Assembly: GCF_019704555.1 (NCBI RefSeq)
Contig: NZ_AP024745.1
Span: 5,402,501-5,466,500 of the forward strand
Reading direction: 5' to 3'
Source: Actinoplanes sp. L3-i22
GTDB lineage: Bacteria; Actinomycetota; Actinomycetes; Mycobacteriales; Micromonosporaceae
DNA: 64,000 nt
Part shown: positions 6,937 to 15,106 of the stretch, piece after piece
Layout: the number at the start of each line of letters is the position of its first letter
Position numbering within the stretch: the first letter of the stretch is position 1
Program-made: the position numbers and the translations under genes
Notes under the pieces: model-generated
Seen by the model: only the letters and a program-made list of their open reading frames with translations
What the model was told of the DNA's origin: nothing
Database searches by the model: none

Positions 6937-9159
6937 GTGGGTTACAACCTCGGCGTCGATCTGGGCACCACCTTCGTGGCCGCCGCGATCGCGCGCGACG
7001 GCCGCACCGAGATGTGCACGCTGGGCAGCCAGACCGTGGTCAGCCCGGCGGTCGTCTACCTGACCGAGGAGTCCCGGCTGGCGTTCGGGGACGCCGCCGA
7101 GCGGCGGGCGCTGAGCCGGCCGGAGCGGGTGGAGCGCGCCTTCAAACGACGCCTCGGCGATCCGACCCCGGTCGTGCTCGGCGGGGTGCCGCACGCGGTG
7201 ACCGCGCTGATGGCGGCCCAGCTGCGGGACGTGCTCGACACGGTGGCCCGGGTCGAGGGCGGGCCGCCGGACCGGGTCGCGCTGACCTGCCCGGCGACCT
7301 GGGGTCCGTACCGGCGGGAGCTGTTCGAGGAGGTGCCCCGGCTGGCCGGGCTGCACGAGCACGTGACGCTGACCGAGCCGGAGGCGGCGGCCGCGTTCTA
7401 CGGCGCCTCCCGGCTGCTCGGCGAGGGCGACACGCTCGCCGTCTACGACCTCGGCGGCGGCACGTTCGACGCCACGGTGCTGCGCAAACGCGACGGGGCC
7501 GTCGAGGTCGTGGGTGACCCGGACGGGATGGAACGCCTCGGCGGCATCGACTTCGACGAGGCGATCCTGCAGTGGCTGGACTACAAGCACGGCGGCGCGC
7601 TGGCCGACCTCGACCTGTCGGCGCCCCCGGCCGCGGCGGCGATGGCCCGGCTGCGCCAGGAGTGCGTGCAGGCCAAGGAGGCGCTGTCGGCCGACACCGA
7701 GACCACCATCCCGGTGCTGCTGCCGAACCGGCACTTCTTCGCCAAGCTCACCCGGGCCGAGTTCGAGACGCTGATCCGGGCGCCGGTCGAGTCCACCATC
7801 GGCACCCTGATCCGGGCCGTGCACACCGCCCGGCTCGACGTCGGCCAGCTCTCCGGCGTGCTGCTGGTCGGCGGGTCGTCGCGGATCCCGCTGATCGAGC
7901 GGATGGTCGCCGCCGAGACCGGCCGGCCGACGGTGACCGACGCGCATCCGAAGTACGCGGTCGCGCTGGGCGCCGCGGTCGTCGCCGGTCAGCGGCCCGT
8001 CTCGGCCGGGGCACCGCCGCCGCCCTTCCTCGCCGCCGATCCCGAGCCCGCGCCCGCGGGTCCGCCGATCGTCCTGCCGCCCCCGCCCCGGCGGCGGTTC
8101 CCGGCCGTGCTCGCGATCCTCGCCGCCGTCCTGCTCCTCTCCGGTGCGTCGATCTACCTGGCCGAACGCGGCGAGGGCCGGGTGCAGCCGGCGCCGACGA
8201 TCGCCGCCGCCACCTTCCGGGCCTCGCCCACCGTCGTTCCCGTTCCCGCGGCGGTGGCGGTGCCCTCGCTCGGCCGGGCGATCAAGCTGGCCCACACGCC
8301 CGACTTCGTCACCGCCGCGCCGGACGGGCGCCGGCTCTACATCGCCTCCGGCGAGCAGACGGTGTCCGTGCTCGACGTCGCCACCGGCACGGTGACCAGC
8401 GAGATCCCCACGCCCGGGCCGGCCCGCTTCGTGTCGTTCTCGCCCGACGGCCGCTTCGCCTACGTCAGTCTGTGGGACCAGCGCGACGGCAAGGTGCACG
8501 CGGTCAGCGTCCTGGACACCGACGACAACACCATCAAGAAGACCTTTCCGGTACGGACGAGGCCCTTCCTCGCCGCGGTGACCCCGGACGGGAAGTGGCT
8601 GTACGTGCCCAACCACGACGGTCACACGGTGACCGTGATCGACACCGGGCGACTGGTCCAGGTCGCCGAGATCACCGTCCCGCCGGAGCCGCACTACGTC
8701 TCGTTCTCGGTCGACGGCACCCGCGCCTACGTCGCCGACCACGAGTCCAACGAGATCAGCGTCGTCGACACGGCCACCCGGCGGGTGCTCGGCAACATCG
8801 GTGTCGGCCGCTCGCCGCACGCCGTCGAGCAGAACCCGCGCCGCCCGCTGCTGATCAACGTCAACTGGGACGACGCCACCGTCTGCGCGATCGACACCAC
8901 CGACGGCACCGTGCACCGGACCGTCAAGGTCGGCAGCCAGCCGCTGGGCCTGCGCTGGTCCCCGGACGGGCGCTACGCCTACGTGGTGAACAGCGGCAGC
9001 GACAACCTGTCGGTGATCCGCGCCGACACGCTGACGGTCACCGCCACCCTGCCGACCGGCGACGCCCCGACCTCGATCGCCGTCCTGCCCGACGGCTCCC
9101 GCGGCTACGTCAGCAACAGCCACGACAAAACGTTGACGGTCCTGAACCTGACCCGTTGA
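6937..9159 (+). CDS. Hsp70-type ATPase fused through a membrane segment to a YVTN beta-propeller
   Basis: A 740-residue protein. Residues 1-365 are a DnaK-like nucleotide-binding domain with phosphate-1 motif GVDLGTT, phosphate-2 YDLGGGTFD (170-178) and VLLVGGSSRIP near 308. There is no substrate-binding domain. A Pro-rich linker leads to one transmembrane helix (about 388-408), then an external beta-propeller (about 445-740) with repeated SPDGRFAYV-like blades. The predicted topology puts ATPase inside and propeller outside, suggesting transmembrane signalling or cell-wall sensing (inference). The GTG at 6937 gives the family-typical start; its ribosome-binding site is weak and a GTG at 6892 is possible. 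It is a single-gene unit divergent from the two-component operon. Confidence 0.85.
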   Translation: MGYNLGVDLGTTFVAAAIARDGRTEMCTLGSQTVVSPAVVYLTEESRLAFGDAAERRALSRPERVERAFKRRLGDPTPVVLGGVPHAVTALMAAQLRDVLDTVARVEGGPPDRVALTCPATWGPYRRELFEEVPRLAGLHEHVTLTEPEAAAAFYGASRLLGEGDTLAVYDLGGGTFDATVLRKRDGAVEVVGDPDGMERLGGIDFDEAILQWLDYKHGGALADLDLSAPPAAAAMARLRQECVQAKEALSADTETTIPVLLPNRHFFAKLTRAEFETLIRAPVESTIGTLIRAVHTARLDVGQLSGVLLVGGSSRIPLIERMVAAETGRPTVTDAHPKYAVALGAAVVAGQRPVSAGAPPPPFLAADPEPAPAGPPIVLPPPPRRRFPAVLAILAAVLLLSGASIYLAERGEGRVQPAPTIAAATFRASPTVVPVPAAVAVPSLGRAIKLAHTPDFVTAAPDGRRLYIASGEQTVSVLDVATGTVTSEIPTPGPARFVSFSPDGRFAYVSLWDQRDGKVHAVSVLDTDDNTIKKTFPVRTRPFLAAVTPDGKWLYVPNHDGHTVTVIDTGRLVQVAEITVPPEPHYVSFSVDGTRAYVADHESNEISVVDTATRRVLGNIGVGRSPHAVEQNPRRPLLINVNWDDATVCAIDTTDGTVHRTVKVGSQPLGLRWSPDGRYAYVVNSGSDNLSVIRADTLTVTATLPTGDAPTSIAVLPDGSRGYVSNSHDKTLTVLNLTR

Positions 9160-9184
9160 TCGCGGATCTGGTAGGGATAGGGGC

Positions 9185-9886
9185 ATGAAAGTCTTGGTGG
9201 TGCGCGGGGGATGGGACGGCCACCGGCCGGTCGAGGCCACCGAGATGTTCCTGCCGTTCCTCACCGCCAACGGTTACCAGGTCACGGTCTCCGCCACGAC
9301 GGCCGTCTACGCCGATCCGGCGGTGATGGTCGCGACCGACCTGATCGTCCAGTGCGTCACCATGTCGGAGATCGACCGCGCGGAGGTCGCCGGGCTGCGG
9401 GCCGCCGTCGCGGCCGGGACCGGGTTCACCGGCTGGCACGGCGGCATCGCCGACTCGTTCCGCGCCTCGTCGGACTACCTGCAGTTGGTCGGCGGCCAGT
9501 TCGCCACCCATCCGAGCAAGGAGCCCGGCGCCTGCGGCGGCGACGAGACCGACAACTTCCTCCGGCACCGGGTCGACCTGACCGCGCTGGGCCGGGAGCA
9601 CCCGATCACCGCCGGTCTCGACGACTTCGAGCTGACCACCGAGCAGTACTGGGTGCTGCACGACGACCTCTGCGACGTGCTCGCCACCACCACCCACCCG
9701 GTGCGGCCGTGGCATCCCTGGCACCGGCCGATCGTTTCCCCGGCCGTCTGGACCCGGCAGTGGGGCAGCGGCCGGATCGTCGTCACCACCCCCGGGCACA
9801 GCCTCGACGTCCTGGCGAACCCGAACGTGCGTACCGTCATCGAGAGAGGAATGCTGTGGGCGACCCGCACCGCATCGGCGTCGTAG
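9185..9886 (+). CDS. ThuA-like domain protein
   Basis: A 233-residue cytosolic protein of the ThuA family, a glutamine-amidotransferase-like fold linked to carbohydrate use. Visible motifs are MKVLVVRGGWDGHRPVEAT at the N-terminus, the GTGFTGWHGGIADSF segment (residues 78-92) typical of ThuA proteins, and late WHPWHRP and WGSGRIVVTTPGH. The ATG follows GGGATAGGGG. It overlaps the following oxidoreductase gene by 31 bp, a pairing common in sugar-catabolic loci. Its reaction is not established for the family. Confidence 0.85.
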   Translation: MKVLVVRGGWDGHRPVEATEMFLPFLTANGYQVTVSATTAVYADPAVMVATDLIVQCVTMSEIDRAEVAGLRAAVAAGTGFTGWHGGIADSFRASSDYLQLVGGQFATHPSKEPGACGGDETDNFLRHRVDLTALGREHPITAGLDDFELTTEQYWVLHDDLCDVLATTTHPVRPWHPWHRPIVSPAVWTRQWGSGRIVVTTPGHSLDVLANPNVRTVIERGMLWATRTASAS

Positions 9887-10944
9887 GCACCGGATACATC
9901 TCCGGGCAGTACCTGTCCACCCTGGCCGGGCACCCCGGGGTGCGGATCGCGGCGGTCGCCGACATCGACGCCGCCCGGGCGGCCTCGGTCGCCGCCGGCA
10001 TCGACGGGTGCCGCGCCGTCGCGGTCGACGAACTGCTGCAGGACCCGGAGATCGACACGGTTCTCAACCTCACCGTGCCCGCCGCCCACGCGGCGGTCGC
10101 GCTGGGCGCCATCGGCAACAACAAGCAGGTGTACGGCGAGAAGCCGCTCGCCGCCGACCTGGCCGCCGCGCGCGTGGTGCTGGACCAGGCGGCCGCCTTC
10201 GGTGTGCCGGTCGGCTGCGCCCCGGACACCGTGCTCGGCACCGGCATCCAGAGCGCCCGGGCCGCCGTCGACGCCGGGCTGATCGGCCGCCCGATGTCCG
10301 CGGTCGCGGTGATGGCCACGCCCGGCCACGAGCGCTGGCACCCGAACCCGGACTTCTACTACCGGCCCGGCGGCGGCCCGCTGCTGGACATGGGCCCGTA
10401 CTACCTGTCCGCGCTGATCCACCTGCTCGGCCCGATCGTGTCGGTGACCGGCGCCGGCTCCCGGCTGCGCGAGTCCCGGGTGATCGGCTCCGGGCCGCGC
10501 GCCGGCGAGCGGATCGAGGTATCGGTCGACACCCACGTGACAGGTGTCCTGCACCATGCCGGCGGCGCCCTGTCGACGATCACCACCAGCTTCGACGCGG
10601 TCCGGACCACGGCCGCCCCGATCGAGGTGCACGGCGAGACCGGCACCCTCGCCGTCCCGGACCCGAACACCTTCGACGGCGACGTCCGCCTCTTCGAGCT
10701 TGGCGCCGGGGACTGGCGCACGCTCGCCCCGTCGGCCGGGTACGTGGACGCGACCCGCGGCATCGGCCTGCTCGACATGATCACCGCGCCGGCGCCCCGG
10801 GCCGGCGGCGCCCTTGCCCTGCACGTCCTCGACGCGATGACCGCCCTGCTCCACTCGGCCGACCAGGGCCGCCGCATCGACCTCACCACCACCGCCGAAC
10901 GCCCCGCCCCGGTCCCTTTCACCACCCCGGAGCAGTGGCGCTGA
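9856..10944 (+). CDS. Gfo/Idh/MocA-family NAD(P)-dependent oxidoreductase
   Basis: A 362-residue cytosolic dehydrogenase. The Rossmann motif GVVGTGYISGQYL is at residues 7-19, EKPLA with the family Lys near 96, and the GGGPLLDMGPYYLSAL segment near 173-188 carries the substrate-side Asp/Tyr residues. The GTG at 9856 follows GAGAGAGGA with 5-nt spacing and lies inside the upstream ThuA frame, so the two are coupled. Such enzymes oxidise sugars, inositols or their derivatives. The substrate cannot be told from sequence, but the ThuA partner supports a sugar. Confidence 0.85.
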   Translation: MGDPHRIGVVGTGYISGQYLSTLAGHPGVRIAAVADIDAARAASVAAGIDGCRAVAVDELLQDPEIDTVLNLTVPAAHAAVALGAIGNNKQVYGEKPLAADLAAARVVLDQAAAFGVPVGCAPDTVLGTGIQSARAAVDAGLIGRPMSAVAVMATPGHERWHPNPDFYYRPGGGPLLDMGPYYLSALIHLLGPIVSVTGAGSRLRESRVIGSGPRAGERIEVSVDTHVTGVLHHAGGALSTITTSFDAVRTTAAPIEVHGETGTLAVPDPNTFDGDVRLFELGAGDWRTLAPSAGYVDATRGIGLLDMITAPAPRAGGALALHVLDAMTALLHSADQGRRIDLTTTAERPAPVPFTTPEQWR

Positions 10945-11024
10945 TCAGATGAGTTCGGGGAGATCAGCACGCCGCGGCGTTGGGGGCTGCCGGGGGTGTT
11001 GGTGCTGTTGGCGGCGTATGCGTC

Positions 11025-11516
11025 CTAACACTTGCCGAACGCCAGATCGCCGGAGCCGGCCGGCTTCAGCGGCAGGGAGAAGGCCCATCCGGCATCTCGT
11101 TCGTAGACGTCGAACTCCAGCATCTCGCTGAGGACGGTGTCCCGGCCGATCTCCTCGACCTGCACCGCCAGCGTCACCACCTGCCCGGACATGGCGTCGG
11201 CTCCCAGCACCGACACGCCCCAGTCGCCGGCCGCGGTGGTGGCCGCCGGCGCTGTGCCCGGCTTCGGCGTGGGAACGCGGTACGAGATCTGACCGGCCAG
11301 GACCGGCGACATCGGATCCACCGTGACGTGGCCGTCGGTGAGTACGAGCCGGTCACCCTCCGGCGAACACCAGGTGCCGAGGAAGTCCGCCTCGGCCGGC
11401 GGGGTGCCGGGCTCGAACGCGGCCGCGATCATCTTGACGCCCGCCACGACGACGAGCAGCGCGATGACCAGGAGCGCCCCGGCGAGGGCCAGTGCCCGGC
11501 TCCACCGCGTCGGCAC
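11025..11516 (-). CDS. Membrane-anchored exported protein of unknown function
   Basis: A 163-residue protein starting at GTG 11516; the frame closes 26 codons upstream without another good start. Residues 8-32 form one hydrophobic helix (ALALAGALLVIALLVVVAG) that could be an uncleaved anchor. The rest is a beta-rich outer domain with FLGTWCSPEGDRLVL and a C-terminal Cys, so a C52-C163 disulphide is possible. The pattern (FxGTWxSxxGDRLxLxxDG) is reminiscent of small lipocalin-like exported domains. It forms a single-gene unit on the minus strand. No function can be assigned. Confidence 0.6.
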   Translation of the reverse strand: MPTRWSRALALAGALLVIALLVVVAGVKMIAAAFEPGTPPAEADFLGTWCSPEGDRLVLTDGHVTVDPMSPVLAGQISYRVPTPKPGTAPAATTAAGDWGVSVLGADAMSGQVVTLAVQVEEIGRDTVLSEMLEFDVYERDAGWAFSLPLKPAGSGDLAFGKC

Positions 11517-11621
11517 GTCAGGCCGTCGCCCGGCGCGAGCCGGCCACGATGACCTGCGAGTTCCTGTTCCGAACGACCATGGGCGGGGATCCTAGGAAGG
11601 CGGCGGCCCGCCGTCAAATGA

Positions 11622-12530
11622 TCATGGCTGGGCGCCGTCGGGTCCGGCTTCGGAGCACAGGGCGGAGAGCAGGGCCTGGGCGCGGGCCGACGGGCGGGCG
11701 CGGGTCACGGCCACGGTGGCGCGACCGGCCCAGCGACTGTCGGTGACCGCCACCGTCCGGATGCCGGCCGGCAGGGCCCGCACCGCCAGGTCCGGGATGA
11801 CGGTGATGCCGAGCCCGGCCGCGACCAGCCCGAGCCGGGTCGACCAGTGCCGCGCGGTGTGCGCGATCACCGGCTCGGCCAGGGTCGGCCACGCGCCGAA
11901 CTGCGGCTCGCCGGCCGCCCCGGCGCCGACGATCCACGGCTCCTGGGCCAGGTCGGCGACGGCGACCGTCCGGCGGTCGGCGAGCCGGTGCCGTTCGCCG
12001 ACCGCCAGCAGCAGGTCGCCGTGCAGCACGGTGGTCAGGTGCAGGTCGCCGAGGTCGTAGTCCGGCAGGCCGGAACCGACGCCGAGCACCGCCACGTCGA
12101 GCCGTTTCGCGCGCAGCTGTCGCAGCAGCGCCGGGGTGGACGCCTCGGTGAGCTGCACGGCGAGGCCGGGATGGGTGGCTTTCAGCCGCGCCATGGCCCG
12201 GGGCACCAGCGCCATCGCGGCGGCCGGGAACGAGCCCACCGTGAGCCGGCCGGCCAGCCGGTCCCGCAGCCCCGCGAGCTCCTGCTCGGTCGCCGACACG
12301 TCGGCCAGGATCGCGGTGGCCCGCCTGATCACGACCTCGCCCGCGGCGGTGACGGTCACGCCGCGGCGCCCCCGCTCGAAGATCGGCGCGCCGGCGGCGG
12401 CCTCCATGGCGGCCACCTGCCGGGAGACCGCCGACTGGGTGTAGCCGAGCAGATCCGCGGCCTGGGTGAACGAGCCGGTGGCCGCCACCTGCCCGACGAC
12501 GCGCAGCCCGACCAGGGTGAACTCGGTCAT
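11622..12530 (-). CDS. LysR-family transcriptional regulator
   Basis: A 302-residue LysR-type regulator. The N-terminal winged HTH (residues 1-60) has the signature FTQAADLLGYTQSAVSRQVAAMEAAAGAPIFER. A two-lobe PBP2-type effector domain follows (about 90-295). The gene is divergent from the SnoaL-like gene with 110 bp between start codons. The usual LysR arrangement, activation of the divergent neighbour plus autorepression from sites in the shared gap, is therefore expected. A perfect 11-bp inverted repeat is present there. The effector is unknown. Confidence 0.9.
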   Translation of the reverse strand: MTEFTLVGLRVVGQVAATGSFTQAADLLGYTQSAVSRQVAAMEAAAGAPIFERGRRGVTVTAAGEVVIRRATAILADVSATEQELAGLRDRLAGRLTVGSFPAAAMALVPRAMARLKATHPGLAVQLTEASTPALLRQLRAKRLDVAVLGVGSGLPDYDLGDLHLTTVLHGDLLLAVGERHRLADRRTVAVADLAQEPWIVGAGAAGEPQFGAWPTLAEPVIAHTARHWSTRLGLVAAGLGITVIPDLAVRALPAGIRTVAVTDSRWAGRATVAVTRARPSARAQALLSALCSEAGPDGAQP

Positions 12531-12542
12531 GCCGGGAACCTA

Positions 12543-12593
12543 GCATGCGTACCTCGCATGGTTCCCAGTCCGAAACGTGTTGGGTACGCATGC
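12543..12593. promoter_or_regulatory. Perfect 11-bp inverted repeat in the LysR/SnoaL divergent promoter
   Basis: GCATGCGTACC (12543-12553) and GGTACGCATGC (12583-12593) are exact inverted copies 29 bp apart. They lie between the divergent starts at 12530 and 12641. A half-related CTCGCATGG lies beside the first arm. They are good candidates for the LysR recognition and activation sites. Confidence 0.6.
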
Positions 12594-12640
12594 CTGCGGC
12601 GCGTCATGGTGGGGGGAGATCCCGATCCGAGGAGTACGAG

Positions 12641-13087
12641 ATGACGCAGCAGTACACGCGGGACCAGCTGGTGGCGCGCCTGGTCCGGGCCGGCGAGCTG
12701 GAAGTCACCGGCGAGCACCCGGACGAGGTCGGCGACTACTTCGACACGGAGAAGTTCCGCTTCCACGGCCCGGACGGCTTCGAGTCCGACTACGCCGGCC
12801 TGACCGCCTACTTCGCCGCGGTCCGCGCCGCGTTCGACGACCGCTCGATCCGGCGCGGCATCGTGGTCGCCGAGGGGGAGCACCTGGCCTGCCAGACCTG
12901 GATCGAGGGCACGTTCGTCCGCGAGTTCAGCCAGTCACCGGTGGGCCCGCTGCCGCCGAACGGCCGGCGGGTCGTCTTCGACCTGCTCAACATCTTCCGG
13001 GTCGACGACCGGGGCCGCCTGGTCGAGGAGTGGGTGCGCACCGACAACCGTGGCCTGCTGCGGCAGCTCGGTGCCGACGCCGCCTGA
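12641..13087 (+). CDS. SnoaL-like (NTF2-fold) protein
   Basis: A 148-residue protein with the cone-shaped NTF2-like fold pattern: N-terminal helix region, DYFDTEKFRFHGPDGFESDYAGL, then strands CQTWIEGTFVREF and RVVFDLLNIFRVDDRGRLVEEWVRTDN. SnoaL-like proteins include polyketide cyclases, hydroxylases, isomerases and small-molecule binders. Nothing here selects among them. The ATG at 12641 follows GAGGAGTACGAG. It is probably controlled by the divergent LysR protein. Its 3' end is overlapped for 153 bp by the extended LacI-like gene on the other strand. Confidence 0.75.
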   Translation: MTQQYTRDQLVARLVRAGELEVTGEHPDEVGDYFDTEKFRFHGPDGFESDYAGLTAYFAAVRAAFDDRSIRRGIVVAEGEHLACQTWIEGTFVREFSQSPVGPLPPNGRRVVFDLLNIFRVDDRGRLVEEWVRTDNRGLLRQLGADAA

Positions 13088-13915
13088 GCCCCGCGGGGCG
13101 CCGGTGCTGTCGCGCTCGACGATGTGCGCCTGTGGCGCCTCGTAGATCTCGCCGGAGCTGTCCCGCATCGCGTCGAGGACGGCGTCGGCGGCGATCTCGC
13201 CCACCCGGCTGACGTCGTGGCTCATCGCCGACAGCGCGGGCACGGCGAGCTGGCAGGGCACCGAGTCGTCCCAGGCGATCACCGACACCTCGCCGGGCAC
13301 GGCCAGCCCGTACGTCTTGATCGTCGCCAGTCCGCTGAGCGCCATCACGTCGTTGTCGTAGATGATCGCGGTCGGCCGGGAGGCGAGCAACTGGGCGGTG
13401 GCGGTCCGCCCGGACGCCTGGGAGTAGTCGCCCTCGACGCTGATCAGCGTGACGCCGTGCGCGGCGGCCTCGGTCCGCAGGCCACCGAACCGCAGCTGGG
13501 TGTGCGCCAGCGCGAGCGGCCCGCTGACGTGCCCGATCCGCCGGTGCCCGCGGCCGGTGAGGAAACGGATCGCCTCCCGGGCCGAGCCGGCGTCGTCGGT
13601 CCACACGGTGGGCAGGCCGTCGGCGGTCGACGGGTCGCCGATCACCACGGCCGGCAGGTTCAGCCGGCGGACCAGGGCGACGCGGTCGTCACCGGGGGAC
13701 AGGTCGACCATGATGACGCCGCCGACCCGTTCCTCGGCCGCCCACTGCCGGTAGGTGGCGCTCTCGGCCGCGTGGTCGGCGACGACCTTGACCAGCACCG
13801 AGACCCCGGCCGGGATCAGCACCCGGTCAAGGCCCTCGATGAACTCGTGGTAGTACGGCTCGTCGCCGAGCACCTGGGACGCCCGGGCCAGGATCAAGCC
13901 CACTCGACGGGTCAC
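12935..13915 (-). CDS. LacI-type sugar-sensor protein lacking the DNA-binding domain (copy 1)
   Basis: A 326-residue protein that is almost entirely a periplasmic-binding-protein-like effector domain of the LacI/GalR type. It starts VTRRVGLILARASQVLGDEPYYHEFIEGL, where the effector domain of a normal LacI protein begins, about 55 residues in. No helix-turn-helix is encoded. The GTG at 13915 overlaps the stop of the ROK gene by GTGA, so the two are translationally coupled. A close paralogue (28496-29323) ends at ARDSTN; this copy continues about 55 residues past the matching position, antisense to the SnoaL-like gene, which suggests stop-codon loss. It may modulate the ROK repressor or act as a cytosolic sugar sensor (inference). 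Confidence 0.8.
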   Translation of the reverse strand: MTRRVGLILARASQVLGDEPYYHEFIEGLDRVLIPAGVSVLVKVVADHAAESATYRQWAAEERVGGVIMVDLSPGDDRVALVRRLNLPAVVIGDPSTADGLPTVWTDDAGSAREAIRFLTGRGHRRIGHVSGPLALAHTQLRFGGLRTEAAAHGVTLISVEGDYSQASGRTATAQLLASRPTAIIYDNDVMALSGLATIKTYGLAVPGEVSVIAWDDSVPCQLAVPALSAMSHDVSRVGEIAADAVLDAMRDSSGEIYEAPQAHIVERDSTGAPRGSGGVGTELPQQATVVGAHPLLDQAAPVVDPEDVEQVEDDPPAVRRQRAHR

Positions 13916-14976
13916 AGACGGTTCCTTTCCACGGTGTGTCCGGGTGCGACCGACGCCTGGATGACCAGCGCCGCGGCCCCGATCCCGGCCGCGTCGCGGG
14001 GCTGGGCGGAGATCTCCACGGCGACGCCGTCCAGCGCGGAGCGCAGCCGGCGGGCGTAGATCGAGCCGGCCAGGGCCACGCCCGGGCCGGTGAGCACGAT
14101 GCGTTCCAGGTTGAGCAGGTTGACCATCGAGGTGACGGCCACGCCGAGGTAGCCGGCCGCCGTCTCGATCAGGGCGAAGGCCGCCGGGTCCCCGCCGATC
14201 GCGGCCCGGGCGATCGCGTCGTACCCGCGGAACGGCAGCCCGGCGGCGCGGGCCGCCTCGACGGTCGCGGTGGTCGAGGCGTACTGCTGCACGCAGCCCC
14301 GGTTGCCGCACGGGCAGGCCCGGCCGTCGTGGCCGATGGAGATGTGGCCGAACCGGTCGCCGCGGAACAGCGCGCCGCCGAAGACCAGCCCGGCGCCGAT
14401 GCTGTCGGACAGGTAGACACAGCCGAACGCCTGCTCGCGCGGCACCCGCCGGCTCCAGAACTCGCCGAGCGCGGCCGCCGCGGCGTCGTTGTCGACCAGG
14501 ACCGGGACGCCGATCAGCCCGGCCAGCTCGGGGGCGGCCGGCACCGGGCCGGGCGCCACGATCGCCAGGCCCTCGATCCGGTCGCGGGGCAGCGCCAGGG
14601 CGGCGGTGAAGTCGTGGAACAGGTCGGCGAAGGCGGGCCAGGGCCGGGGCACGACCTCGCGGCCGATCAGCCCGCCGGTCAGGTCGGCGGCCACGCAGGT
14701 CACCGTCTCCGGGCCGAGGTGGAACCCGATGCCGACCCGGTTGGCCGGGTTGATCGCGATGAGCCTGCGGGGCCGGCCCTGCGCCGAGTCCAGCGAGCCG
14801 ATCTCGTGGATGATGCCGTCGGCGATCAGCTCCCGGACGATGTTGGAGATCGACGGCTGGGTCAGGCCGGTCAGCCCGACCAGCTCGCCGCGGCTGATCC
14901 GGGCCGCCGAGCGGATCACGTCGACGACGAGGGCCCGGCTGCCGGGCCCGGCAGCCGGTGTTTCGCGACGCGCCAT
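13912..14976 (-). CDS. ROK-family transcriptional repressor (copy 1)
   Basis: A 354-residue ROK protein with an N-terminal winged HTH (about 12-60, RISRGELVGLTGLTQPSISNIV) and a C-terminal sugar-kinase-fold domain. The zinc motif CPCGNRGC is present. However, the ExGH metal-site motif reads DRFGH here, and the Glu after GCx is Gln (GCVQQY). Its paralogue at 29403-30581 keeps ELGH and GCVER. Ligand binding may therefore differ. It is divergent from the mannoside ABC operon and coupled to the HTH-less LacI-like gene. The likely role is repression of the mannan genes through the AT-rich box at 15018-15041, relieved by a mannoside (inference). Confidence 0.88.
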   Translation of the reverse strand: MARRETPAAGPGSRALVVDVIRSAARISRGELVGLTGLTQPSISNIVRELIADGIIHEIGSLDSAQGRPRRLIAINPANRVGIGFHLGPETVTCVAADLTGGLIGREVVPRPWPAFADLFHDFTAALALPRDRIEGLAIVAPGPVPAAPELAGLIGVPVLVDNDAAAAALGEFWSRRVPREQAFGCVYLSDSIGAGLVFGGALFRGDRFGHISIGHDGRACPCGNRGCVQQYASTTATVEAARAAGLPFRGYDAIARAAIGGDPAAFALIETAAGYLGVAVTSMVNLLNLERIVLTGPGVALAGSIYARRLRSALDGVAVEISAQPRDAAGIGAAALVIQASVAPGHTVERNRL

Positions 14977-15017
14977 CGGTCCGTCCCTTCGTTGTCGAGC
15001 CTCAGTACAGCATCTAA

Positions 15018-15069
15018 TAAATTAATAATCTAATCTTGACATGCCTGTAACGACCGTCTCATGCTGGGC
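15018..15069 (+). promoter_or_regulatory. Mannan-regulon promoter/operator of the ABC operon
   Basis: A 24-bp AT-rich box (15018-15041, core ATTAATAATCTAATC) ends in a perfect -35 hexamer TTGACA (15036-15041). After exactly 18 bp comes CATGCTGGGC (15060-15069), whose CATGCT can serve as a weak -10. The box and the 10-mer recur with identical spacing upstream of the GH26 mannanase (28197-28248, minus strand). AT-rich boxes are typical ROK operators, so overlap with the -35 suggests repression by promoter occlusion. Confidence 0.75.
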
Positions 15070-15106
15070 GCTCCACAGGGCTGAACCAGCAGGACGGATA
15101 ACCGGC

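Noticed and set aside
10945..11024. Possible remnant of a membrane protein start (STPRRWGLPGVLVLLAAYAS)
   Set aside because: No start codon after the in-frame stop and only about 25 codons; too short to call a pseudogene.
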